Source: Deltaproteobacteria bacterium (GTDB taxonomy: Bacteria > Desulfobacterota > DSM-4660 > Desulfatiglandales > B25-G16). From it: a stretch of DNA of 7,904 nucleotides. A program made the position numbers and the translations under genes. This document shows positions 1-5,486 of the stretch, one piece after another. Where the stretch lies: the NCBI GenBank assembly GCA_020355145.1, contig CP070660.1:1433889-1441792 (forward strand), read 5' to 3'. The first letter of the stretch is position 1. Each line of letters begins with the position of its first letter. The notes under the pieces are model-generated. The model saw only the letters and a program-made list of their open reading frames with translations, was not told where the DNA came from and ran no database searches.

Positions 1-1
1 G

Positions 2-229
2 AGAGCTCACCGGAGACATCTCTACCAGGTTCTAGCAAACGAAAAAGGGATTTCACATTGGAAGATCTCAATGGGGTATGGGCTTCTTCAATTGGCTATA
101 GGCTTGAGTGTTTTACTGCTTAAACCTTTTGGGAGCATTATGGTTTTATCGCTTTTGACAGCTTGTTTTGGTGCTTTTATTGTGGTCAATTGTGTTATTC
201 GCAAGAATCTGACTACTACATCAGCATAA
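2..229 (+). CDS. C-terminal end of a glycosyltransferase family 4 (MraY/WecA/WbpL-type) sugar-1-phosphate transferase, 5' truncated by the window
   Basis: The frame is open from the window edge and gives 75 residues ending at TAA 227-229. It begins RAHRRHLYQVLANEKGISHW, which matches the conserved C-terminal HRxHxYQ motif of the polyprenyl-phosphate HexNAc-1-phosphate transferase family. Two hydrophobic segments follow, at about residues 25-40 and 43-62, consistent with the last membrane helices of a polytopic inner-membrane protein. In this family the enzyme moves a sugar-1-phosphate from a UDP-sugar to undecaprenyl phosphate, the first committed step of O-antigen or exopolysaccharide units. 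The ugd and uxs genes downstream fit that role. The N-terminal catalytic Asp motifs lie outside the window, so the sugar specificity cannot be judged. A 68-codon reading frame on the opposite strand (88-294) is an antisense shadow. Confidence 0.85.
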   Translation, partial: RAHRRHLYQVLANEKGISHWKISMGYGLLQLAIGLSVLLLKPFGSIMVLSLLTACFGAFIVVNCVIRKNLTTTSA

Positions 230-312
230 ATTGGTGGAGGTTTAACAGGAAAAGGAGGGATGATGTAATAGGGGACGTTGTTAACCTTGTTCACTTATGA
301 ATTGAATTCATG

Positions 313-390
313 GATTTAGGCCCCAGTGAAATAGGGAATAAAGGACATTTCATCCCAGTACGATCATTCTGACTTACGGGGCGGGGCAAA
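313..390. repeat. Composite intergenic repeat, copy 1
   Basis: The copy holds three recognisable blocks. Block one is GATTTAGGCCCCAGTGAAAT plus AGG (313-335). Block two is CCCAGTACGATCATTCTGAC plus TTA (354-376). Block three is the G-rich tail ACGGGGCGGGGCAAA (376-390). Block one recurs at 1501-1523 with 21 of 23 bases identical, and block two recurs at 1783-1805 with 21 of 23 identical. Related pieces occur at 1676-1860 and 3442-3476. Nothing here codes. The rest of the gap from 230 to 312 shows no gene or clear terminator. Confidence 0.7.
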
Positions 391-480
391 GGGATTGAGA
401 ATTGAGGAATTGGGGGATTTAGGGATTAAAGCAAATTTAGCAATTTAGGGATTGAGGAATTCAGGGATTAAAACTTAGGA
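391..480. repeat. AT-rich imperfect tandem repeat
   Basis: The block ATTGAGGAATT is found at 401-411 and 451-461, and AGGGATTAAA at 421-430 and 463-472. The two halves read as the same unit, with about 8 bases missing between the blocks in the second half. Further GGGATT copies occur at 391 and 415. The repeat directly abuts a truncated four-helix-bundle gene. From memory, such GGATTGAGGAATT-type tracts are often found in front of genes of that family, but I cannot check this here. Confidence 0.6.
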
Positions 481-483
481 ATC

Positions 484-597
484 ATGAATTATAAGACATT
501 TGAGGAACTCCCATGCTGGCAAAAGGCAAGGGAGTTGTGCCAGGCTGTATTTGAGGTTTCAAACAAGAAAAGTTCCAAAATGCGTTTGCGAGAATAA
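484..597 (+). pseudogene. Truncated four-helix-bundle protein (S23 / TIGR02436 family) remnant
   Basis: ATG 484 opens a 37-codon frame whose first 27 or so residues begin MNYKTFEELPCWQKARELCQ. That is the typical N-terminus of the small four-helix-bundle family found as intervening-sequence S23 proteins and as stand-alone genes (usually about 115-130 residues, function not well established). After helix 1 the similarity ends in KKSSKMRLRE and a stop at 595-597. No continuation of helices 2-4 appears in any frame before the higB promoter at 633. The 3' three-quarters therefore seems to have been lost, perhaps when the neighbouring higBA segment arrived. No good ribosome-binding site precedes the ATG. 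I treat it as a gene fossil, though a short product cannot be excluded. Confidence 0.65.
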
Positions 598-632
598 CGA
601 GAATAAAATGAATGGTTTGATTTATATTCTGC

Positions 633-660
633 TTGACAATGTAACTTAACAGGTTACAAT
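633..660 (+). promoter_or_regulatory. higBA promoter with overlapping palindromic operator
   Basis: A perfect -35 TTGACA (633-638) is followed after 16 bases by TACAAT (655-660), five of six matches to the -10 consensus. The spacer and -10 contain a perfect inverted repeat, TGTAAC (640-645) and GTTACA (653-658) with 7 bases between. A palindrome covering the -10 is what an autorepressing antitoxin of the HigA type would bind. The predicted transcription start, 6-8 bases after the -10, falls at about 666-668, on the higB start codon itself. Confidence 0.75.
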
Positions 661-665
661 TAACC

Positions 666-959
666 GTGATAGTTGATTTCTACGATAAGGGAACGGAAGA
701 TGTTTATAATGGGATTAATTCAAGGCAGGCGAGAAAGACTCTGCCTGTTGAATTGAGACGGATAGCGTTACGCAAATTCTATTTTCTGGAGAACGCGGTA
801 AATCTCGAAGATTTAAGAATGCCACCCGGTAACCACCTGGAAATCTTACACGGTGACCGTCGAGGGCAGCATTCCATCAGGATTAACGACCGTTACCGGA
901 TTTGTTTCGTCTGGTGTGAAAAAGGTCCAAAACGGGTTGAAGTCGTGGACTATCATTGA
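666..959 (+). CDS. higB: HigB-type toxin of a type II toxin-antitoxin system (RelE/ParE superfamily)
   Basis: This 97-residue protein begins VIVDFYDKGTEDVYNGINSR from a GTG codon. It carries the family core LHGDRRGQHSIRINDRYRI at residues 61-79 and ends in VEVVDYH. HigB toxins are ribosome-dependent mRNA endonucleases; the basic residues R65, R66, R72, R76 and R78 are in the region that normally forms the RNA-binding and catalytic surface. Length is normal for the family (about 92-100). It lies 12 bases before higA in the toxin-first order typical of higBA. There is no Shine-Dalgarno sequence before the GTG, and the promoter's expected start site coincides with it, so translation may be leaderless. 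No other in-frame start lies between the promoter and the conserved N-terminus. Confidence 0.92.
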   Translation: MIVDFYDKGTEDVYNGINSRQARKTLPVELRRIALRKFYFLENAVNLEDLRMPPGNHLEILHGDRRGQHSIRINDRYRICFVWCEKGPKRVEVVDYH

Positions 960-971
960 AAGGGGGTACCT

Positions 972-1280
972 ATGAAAATGCCAACTAATCGGCCGCCCAT
1001 CCATCCGGGAGAAATATTACTGGAAGAATTTATGAAGCCGTATGGTATGACGCAAACAGAAATTGCCGGAAGAATCGGTGTTTCCCGCAAACACATCAGT
1101 CAGGTCGTAAACGGCAGGAAAGGGATTAGCACGGATATGGCTTTGCGCCTGTCCAGGCTATTTGGAACGTCTCCGGAACTGTGGCTGAACGGTCAATTAG
1201 CCTGGGATGTGTGGCACGCTATGCGGGGAGAAAACGCTTGCAAGTTAGAAGAGATTCAGCCAGTGGCCACATCCGTTTGA
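972..1280 (+). CDS. higA: HigA-type antitoxin, XRE-family DNA-binding protein
   Basis: The 102-residue product contains HPGEILLEEF at residues 11-20, the conserved lead-in of HigA antitoxins. A helix-turn-helix of the XRE/Cro type follows at about residues 26-50 (MTQTEIAGRIGVSRKHISQV), then the C-terminal PELWLNGQLAWD stretch at 68-79. It would neutralise HigB by direct binding and repress the operon through the palindrome at 640-658. The start ATG at 972 has a strong ribosome-binding site, GAAAGGGGG (958-966), five bases away, in contrast to higB, so antitoxin may be made in excess from the same mRNA. An ATG two codons later (978) is an alternative start. Length is typical and the gene looks intact. 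Confidence 0.93.
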   Translation: MKMPTNRPPIHPGEILLEEFMKPYGMTQTEIAGRIGVSRKHISQVVNGRKGISTDMALRLSRLFGTSPELWLNGQLAWDVWHAMRGENACKLEEIQPVATSV

Positions 1281-1447
1281 AAGTATCCGCGATCAGACAG
1301 AGATTGATGCTGAATTTGCGGATATGGATAGATCGTTCTCTTGATAATTCTTTCATCGATATCCAAAGTGGTTTGCCTAAGTAATCACTCTCCTCAAGTT
1401 AGCTACCTCTGCAGCTATTCTCATGAAAAGAACATAACGCATCTTCC

Positions 1448-1477
1448 TTTCTCCTCCGCACATGGGCGGAGAAGAAA
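1448..1477. terminator. Hairpin downstream of higBA, possible terminator
   Basis: CTCCGC (1454-1459) pairs with GCGGAG (1466-1471) around a 6-base loop. The stem extends outward through TTTCT and AGAAA after one C-A mismatch, for 11 pairs in all. A loosely T-rich stretch (ACATTTTGTT) follows on the + strand, but there is no clean T tract, so terminator function is uncertain. The preceding bases 1281-1447 hold no gene that I can recognise. Confidence 0.4.
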
Positions 1478-1500
1478 TACATTTTGTTAAGGAGTTGAGG

Positions 1501-1523
1501 GATTTGGGCCCCAATGAAATAGG
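1501..1523. repeat. Composite intergenic repeat, copy 2 (block one only)
   Basis: These 23 bases match 313-335 at 21 positions, including the core ATGAAATAGG and the GGCCCC run, in the same orientation. Together with copy 1, the repeat brackets the four-helix-bundle remnant and the higBA operon. Confidence 0.65.
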
Positions 1524-1675
1524 CTTCTTCACATGGAATAGTGTTGTGTTCTATAGAGCAAGCCCTCTTAAATAAGGAGTTAATTAACCACTTCCAGATC
1601 TAAAATCATCGCGAAACCTGTTTGATATGCACTGTATTCGGCAGACGGTATTCCACAGGGCAAGTATTTCGCCAG

Positions 1676-1860
1676 ATAAATCCCAGTGAGATAGGCATGG
1701 CATTTCACCCCAGTACCATCTGCCGGAGCTACCCCAATTAAATAAAAAACCAAAGGCATTTAACGGGGCAGGCGGGGCAGGCCCCAGTATGATCATTCTG
1801 ACTTGCCCCAGAGGAATAGGTTTCACATTCCACAGGGCGGGCGGGGCAAGCGGGGCATTC
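1676..1860. repeat. Composite intergenic repeat, copy 3 (degenerate cluster of several blocks)
   Basis: Several degenerate blocks occur in series: CCCAGTGAGATAGG (1682-1695), CCCCAGTACCATC (1708-1720), CCCCAATTAAATA (1732-1744) facing CATTTAACGGGG (1758-1769) as an imperfect hairpin, CCCAGTATGATCATTCTGAC (1783-1802), CCCCAGAGGAATAGG (1806-1820), and G-rich tails around 1763-1781 and 1833-1857. An 80-codon frame on the minus strand (1584-1826) reads through this repeat and is rich in P, W and G. It has no family resemblance and I do not call it a gene. From 1860 to the ugd frame nothing else is recognisable. Confidence 0.65.
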
Positions 1861-1953
1861 TAACAGGGTTTACTTCTTTGTTGAATTGGAGGATAGACGT
1901 TTGCAAGAGGTGCCTTGTAGTGCCAGCTCTTACTCAATGGAGTTGAGACTGAA

Positions 1954-3330
1954 ATAAAGTTCAAAAAAAATATCCTTTGTATCGGAGCAGGTTATGTGGG
2001 CGGTCCCACTATGGTAATGATTGCCTATAAATGTCCGCAATACAAGGTTACGGTTGTGGATATAGATCCCACACGTATCGCCCAATGGAATTCTGATGAT
2101 CTTCCCATCTATGAGCCTGGCCTTGATGAAATCGTGAAAACCACTCGGGGCAGAAATCTTTTTTTCAGTACGGAGATTGAGCAGGGAGTAAAAGACTCCG
2201 AAGTCATTTTCGTGAGTGTCAATACGCCAACTAAGACATTCGGCGCTGGGGCTGGCATGGCCGCTGATCTTCAATATTGGGAGAAAACAGCCAGACAGAT
2301 ATGCCAGTGTGCTGAATCGCCAAAGATAATCATCGAAAAGAGCACCCTTCCGGTTAGAACCGCCTTGGCCATGGAAAGAATTCTCACTTCAAATGAGGAC
2401 GGTATCCATTTTGATGTACTTTCCAACCCGGAATTCTTGGCTGAAGGCACAGCTATCAGAGATTTGGAAAACCCTGATCGAGTGCTTATTGGCTCTCGCC
2501 TAACAGAAAGTGGTCTAAGGGCAAGGGATGAGTTGGTTGAAATTTATGCAAATTGGGTGCCCCGGGAGCGGATTATAACTTCTGATACCTGGAGCAGTGA
2601 GCTTTCAAAGCTGGCAGCGAACGCTTTTCTGGCTCAGAGAATATCCTCAATAAACTCTATCTCTGCACTCTGCGAAAAGACCGATGCTGACATCAGCGCG
2701 GTGGCTAAGGCAGTCGGGATGGATAGCAGAGTCGGCAGCGAGTTCTTAAATGCTAGTGTTGGCTTCGGTGGGTCATGTTTTAAGAAGGATATTCTAAATC
2801 TAGTATATCTTTGCAGAAACTACGGTCTTAACGAGGTAGCTGATTACTGGGAAAGCGTGGTCCAGGTAAATGAATATCAGAAAAGGCGTTTTGTGCTCAA
2901 CATGATGACGGCCATGTTCAACACCTTGGTTGGCAAGAGAATTTGCCTTTTCGGTTTTGCATTTAAGGCCAATACCGGGGATACGAGAGATAGTCCGGCT
3001 ATATTCATAGCCAAACGGTTGATAGAGGAAAGGGCGGAGTTGGTAATTACTGATCCAAAGGCCTTAGACAATGCGAGGATTGACCTGAATGGCATTGATA
3101 GCAATGTGAGCTATATTGAGGATCCCTACAAAGCGGCTTCTGGATGCCATGCCATAGCCGTAGTGACTGAATGGGAGCTGTATCGGGATCTCGATTTTGA
3201 GAAGATATATCGGTCAATGATTAAGCCGGCCTTTATCTTTGATGGCCGAAATATTCTCGATCATAAAAGGCTTTTTGAAATTGGGTTCAATGTTTTTCCC
3301 ATCGGAAAACCGGCGTTGACACATCTTTGA
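1954..3330 (+). CDS. ugd: UDP-glucose 6-dehydrogenase, animal-like class; start codon anomalous
   Basis: The product oxidises UDP-glucose to UDP-glucuronate with two NAD+. The N-terminal Rossmann motif GAGYVGGPT is at residues 11-19 counting from 1954. Family catalytic residues are in place: T131 (KSTLP), E160 (NPEFLAEGTA), K219 and N223 (SKLAANAFLAQR), nucleophile C275 and D279 (GFGGSCFKKD). The C-terminal UDP-binding domain has GFAFKANTGDTRDSP and FDGRNILD. VNTPTKTFG and ADLQYWE resemble animal UGDH more than the short Ugd/TuaD type, and these positions are within one residue of human numbering. The frame is open only back to TAG 1918-1920. The first canonical start, GTG 1996, would delete the NAD motif. 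I extend to ATA 1954, 11 bases after GGAG 1939-1942; AAG 1957 in place of ATG would give the usual MFKKNILCIGAGYVGG start. The next pathway gene, uxs, is 0.7 kb downstream. Confidence 0.9.
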   Translation: MKFKKNILCIGAGYVGGPTMVMIAYKCPQYKVTVVDIDPTRIAQWNSDDLPIYEPGLDEIVKTTRGRNLFFSTEIEQGVKDSEVIFVSVNTPTKTFGAGAGMAADLQYWEKTARQICQCAESPKIIIEKSTLPVRTALAMERILTSNEDGIHFDVLSNPEFLAEGTAIRDLENPDRVLIGSRLTESGLRARDELVEIYANWVPRERIITSDTWSSELSKLAANAFLAQRISSINSISALCEKTDADISAVAKAVGMDSRVGSEFLNASVGFGGSCFKKDILNLVYLCRNYGLNEVADYWESVVQVNEYQKRRFVLNMMTAMFNTLVGKRICLFGFAFKANTGDTRDSPAIFIAKRLIEERAELVITDPKALDNARIDLNGIDSNVSYIEDPYKAASGCHAIAVVTEWELYRDLDFEKIYRSMIKPAFIFDGRNILDHKRLFEIGFNVFPIGKPALTHL

Positions 3331-3408
3331 TCCCGAAAGTGCGAAAGGATTAAGACACGAAAGTAAATATAGGACTACAAAAGAAAAAACATCGGAGGCA
3401 ATGTATGA

Positions 3409-3431
3409 AATTAACCGCGGACCCACGCAGA
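3409..3431 (+). repeat. Left arm of a 23-bp inverted repeat flanking the GxxExxY gene
   Basis: The 23 bases starting AATTAACCGCGGACC match the reverse complement of 3961-3983 at 21 of 23 positions. The arm lies about 80 bases after the ugd stop. Just before it, GGAGGCAATG (3394-3403) offers a ribosome-binding site and ATG for a 16-codon frame (3401-3451) that reads through the repeat. Such TTAACCGC...ACGCAGA elements are, from memory, common beside GxxExxY genes. Confidence 0.7.
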
Positions 3432-3441
3432 TGAACCCAGA

Positions 3442-3476
3442 CCCCAGTTAAATAGTTTCACGTTTAACGGGGCGGG
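3442..3476. repeat. Composite intergenic repeat, copy 4, with hairpin
   Basis: CCCCAGTTAAATAG (3442-3455) and TTTCAC (3456-3461) resemble block one of the copies at 313 and 1501. GTTTAACGGGGCGGG (3462-3476) matches the G-rich tail at 1760-1775. CCCC(A)GTTAAA pairs with TTTAACGGGG, giving a 10-bp stem with one bulged A. A second inverted repeat, GGCGGGC (3471-3477) and GCCCGCC (3495-3501), overlaps its end. Confidence 0.6.
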
Positions 3477-3546
3477 CATTTTGTCCGGCCGACCGCCCGC
3501 CTCGCCTGAGTGATAGCAATGGCGGACAGGAGAAAATCATTTTCTT

Positions 3547-3936
3547 ATGGATATTAACGATGCTACCTATGCGATAAATGGTGCTGTGTTTGAAGTAAAT
3601 CGTGTCCTTGGGTCTGGTCTCCTTGAGAGAGTATACGAAAATGCCTTATTGGTTGAATTACGAAAACGAGGGCTAAAAGCAAAGAGTCAGGTTCCAGTCA
3701 AAGTATTTTATAAAGAGAATGCGGTTGGTGATTATATTGCAGATATACTTGTTGAAAAGATGGTCATAGTTGAAATTAAGACGGTGGAAAAACTCGATAA
3801 GATACATGAAGCACAGCTATTGAATTATTTGAAGGCGACAGGAATACAAGTTGGGATTTTGGTGAATTTTAGGCACCGGAAAGCTGAGATCAAGAGAATG
3901 GTGCTAAATTTGCCCGAAGGGCATGATGGCAAATAG
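3547..3936 (+). CDS. GxxExxY family protein (PD-(D/E)XK nuclease-like)
   Basis: The 129-residue protein has the name-giving motif G24-LL-E27-RV-Y30 (GSGLLERVYENAL). It then shows a PD-(D/E)XK-like arrangement: D66 in the ADILVE strand, E76-I-K78 in VEIKTV, and Q90 in EAQLLNYL. It ends with GILVNFRH near residue 103, as is usual for the family. The fold suggests a metal-dependent nuclease, but the biological role of GxxExxY proteins is not established and I do not assign one. AGGAG (3528-3532) is a rather distant ribosome-binding site, 14 bases before ATG 3547. A 15-bp palindrome, AGAAAATCATTTTCT (3531-3545), sits between them and could limit initiation. The gene lies inside an inverted-repeat-bounded segment (3409-3983) that separates ugd from uxs, pointing to late insertion. 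Confidence 0.88.
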   Translation: MDINDATYAINGAVFEVNRVLGSGLLERVYENALLVELRKRGLKAKSQVPVKVFYKENAVGDYIADILVEKMVIVEIKTVEKLDKIHEAQLLNYLKATGIQVGILVNFRHRKAEIKRMVLNLPEGHDGK

Positions 3937-3958
3937 CTGGCCAGGTCGGCCAGCTATT
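3932..3958. terminator. Perfect 11-bp hairpin overlapping the GxxExxY stop codon
   Basis: AATAGCTGGCC (3932-3942) pairs perfectly with GGCCAGCTATT (3948-3958) around the loop AGGTC. The stop codon TAG (3934-3936) is inside the stem. The hairpin is GC-rich at its tip, but no T tract follows on either strand, so it may be a bidirectional transcription barrier or part of the cassette end rather than a standard Rho-independent terminator. Confidence 0.55.
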
Positions 3959-3960
3959 GG

Positions 3961-3983
3961 TCTGCGTGTGTCTGCGGTTAATT
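3961..3983 (-). repeat. Right arm of the inverted repeat flanking the GxxExxY gene
   Basis: This is the reverse complement of 3409-3431 with two mismatches. It begins TCTGCGTGTGTCTGCGG and ends 28 bases before the uxs start codon. The two arms enclose 575 bp that contain repeat copy 4, the GxxExxY gene and its terminal hairpin. I see no obvious target-site duplication outside the arms. Confidence 0.7.
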
Positions 3984-4011
3984 AAGAAACAAATCCAAAA
4001 AGAAGATTCAG

Positions 4012-4947
4012 ATGCAAAAGCGTATTCTAATCACCGGCGGTGCCGGTTTTTTGGGTTCTCACCTGTGTGATCGCCTGGTTGCTGAAGGTCATGAGGTATT
4101 ATGTCTGGATAATTTTTTCACAGGGGGCAAAGTCAATATTACCCACCTGCTTGGAAGGCCTAATTTTGAATTAATACGCCATGATCTTGTTCAACCCATT
4201 TTCCTTGAAGTAGATGAGATATACAATTTGGCCTGTCCGGCTTCGCCTATCCATTATCAATACAACCCGGTTAAAACGGTGAAGACTAACGTAATGGGGG
4301 CCATAAATATGCTTGGCCTGGCAAAAAGGGTCAAGGCCAAGATCCTACAGGCCTCTACCAGCGAGATATACGGTAACCCAGCGGTTCATCCACAGAAAGA
4401 GGATTACTGGGGTAATGTCAATACCATCGGACTAAGGTCCTGCTATGATGAAGGGAAGCGTTGCGCAGAGACCCTCTTTTTCGATTATCATCGACAAAAT
4501 AAGGTAAACATTAGAGTGGCTAGGATTTTCAACACCTATGGGCCAAGGATGCACCCAAGGGATGGACGTGTAATCAGCAACTTTATTGTGCAGGCCCTAA
4601 CAAATCAGGATATAACAGTCTATGGCGATGGTTCTCAAACCCGATCCTTCTGTTATGTGGATGATATGACAAGGGCTTTGATTCTGATGATGAATGGTCC
4701 AGATGATTTCATCGGCCCTATAAACTTAGGCAACCCTGATGAATGCAGCATCTTGCAACTGGCAGAGATGATTATCAGGCTGACCCGTAGCCGATCCAAA
4801 ATCATCTTTAAACCTCTCCCTCAAGACGATCCCATCCGTCGTTGCCCTGATATCACACTGGCAAAAGAGAAACTTAATTGGGAGCCTGAGGTAGAATTGG
4901 AAGAAGGGATGAAGAGAACCATTGAATATTTTCGGGGTCTTGTATGA
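4012..4947 (+). CDS. uxs: UDP-glucuronate decarboxylase (UDP-xylose synthase)
   Basis: A 311-residue extended short-chain dehydrogenase that converts UDP-glucuronate to UDP-xylose with a bound NAD+, using the product of ugd. The NAD motif TGGAGFLGSH is at residues 8-17. ASTSEIYG (114-121) supplies the active-site Thr/Ser and Glu. The YxxxK pair is Y145 and K149 in SCYDEGKRCAE. The UXS-specific stretches are also present: IRVARIFNTYGPRM, DGRVISNFIVQAL, and YGDGSQTRSFCYVDD (about 204-218). These separate it from dTDP-glucose dehydratases and UDP-glucose 4-epimerases. Length is typical of the bacterial cytoplasmic form, with no membrane anchor. ATG 4012 has only a weak ribosome-binding site (AAAAGAAG, 3997-4004). 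A 15-base AT stretch after the cassette arm leaves little room for its own promoter, so it may depend on ugd transcription or on the cassette. Confidence 0.95.
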   Translation: MQKRILITGGAGFLGSHLCDRLVAEGHEVLCLDNFFTGGKVNITHLLGRPNFELIRHDLVQPIFLEVDEIYNLACPASPIHYQYNPVKTVKTNVMGAINMLGLAKRVKAKILQASTSEIYGNPAVHPQKEDYWGNVNTIGLRSCYDEGKRCAETLFFDYHRQNKVNIRVARIFNTYGPRMHPRDGRVISNFIVQALTNQDITVYGDGSQTRSFCYVDDMTRALILMMNGPDDFIGPINLGNPDECSILQLAEMIIRLTRSRSKIIFKPLPQDDPIRRCPDITLAKEKLNWEPEVELEEGMKRTIEYFRGLV

Positions 4948-5012
4948 AAGGCTGAATATTCATAGATTTGCATAAGCCTAAATATCTTTATCATTGGTGA
5001 AGAGTGTCGATA

Positions 5013-5047
5013 AAGACTTCTTCCAAGAGGGAGTGTCTCTTTGTTTT
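5013..5047 (+). terminator. Probable Rho-independent terminator after uxs
   Basis: AGAC (5014-5017) pairs with GTCT (5035-5038), and CTTCC (5020-5024) with GGGAG (5029-5033, one G-T pair). The loop is AAGA and a small internal loop separates the two helices. The T-rich tail CTTTGTTTT follows directly (5039-5047). It lies 66 bases after the uxs stop and would end the polysaccharide transcript. Confidence 0.5.
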
Positions 5048-5111
5048 GATTAATGGCGAAAGGGCGTACGGATCATAGGGATAATACAGTTTTCTCCAAT
5101 CCCCATTTTTG

Positions 5112-5140
5112 CCTAAGTGGCTGTCCGAAAGCCATTTAGG
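5112..5140. other. Stable 11-bp hairpin of unknown function
   Basis: CCTAAGTGGCT (5112-5122) pairs with AGCCATTTAGG (5130-5140) around GTCCGAA, with one G-T pair. On the + strand it is followed immediately by TCACC(C)AG (5141-5148), which can pair with CTGGTGA about 20 bases later across a pyrimidine-rich stretch, giving two adjacent stems. That arrangement suggests a folded RNA leader or small RNA, but the conserved sequence of the c-di-GMP (GEMM) riboswitch is not present and no other class is recognisable. Confidence 0.5.
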
Positions 5141-5459
5141 TCACCCAGGCAGGGTCTTTTCCTCTTCTGGTGATGTAGCAAAGCATTATAAGGTACAACC
5201 ATTATTTAAAGTGGTAAACAATAGGGCATAAGGTATCCTCGAAATTCCTTACGGACCCTAAGATTTAGGGAATGAGGCCTCAGATCCCAAGGCTCTGCGC
5301 ATATATTTTCCCGTTTTCATTCCGGAATATGAACAGGGTTGCCAGGGATTCCTTGAAAAACGAATGCAGCACACTGGGTGTGAATCTGAGCCGCCTCAAG
5401 GTATCTATTGACTGATTCAGCAAGGCCTTAAGGCCAGGGCTTGAAATATTAAATTTTTG

Positions 5460-5486
5460 TTGACAAGATAGAATAGAGTCTTTAAC
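5460..5486 (+). promoter_or_regulatory. Candidate promoter for the comEA-vanZ-hisA unit
   Basis: A perfect TTGACA (5460-5465) is followed after 15 bases by TTTAAC (5481-5486), a weak -10; TATAGC at 5491-5496 is preceded by an extended TGC but lies too far (25 bases) from this -35. A consensus ribosome-binding site, AAGGAGG (5507-5513), stands 5 bases before ATG 5519, so initiation of the first gene should be efficient. Confidence 0.45.

Noticed and set aside
88..294. 68-codon minus-strand ORF rich in proline
   Set aside because: It is antisense to the glycosyltransferase C-terminus, which has clear family motifs on the + strand; no ribosome-binding site or family match.
391..480. CRISPR array
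   Set aside because: Repeat units are short, degenerate and AT-rich without regular spacers; no cas genes nearby.
1261..1344. Protein-like stretch after higA (FESIRDQTEIDAEFADMD)
   Set aside because: The frame is closed by a stop at 1246 and has no start codon or family resemblance; too short to call.
1584..1826. 80-codon minus-strand ORF
   Set aside because: It runs through the composite repeat, has a low-complexity P/W/G-rich composition and no recognisable domain; best explained by the repeat.
5112..5176. Possible c-di-GMP (GEMM) riboswitch
   Set aside because: Two adjacent stems are present but the conserved GEMM core sequence and tetraloop-receptor are not.
5109..5231. 40-residue frame from TTG with FSSSGDVAKHYKV, faintly like an excisionase helix-turn-helix
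   Set aside because: No ribosome-binding site, overlaps two stable hairpins, and the rest of the domain is missing.
5272..5415. 47-residue frame from ATG
   Set aside because: No recognisable family and a badly spaced ribosome-binding site; noted only as part of the intergenic region.
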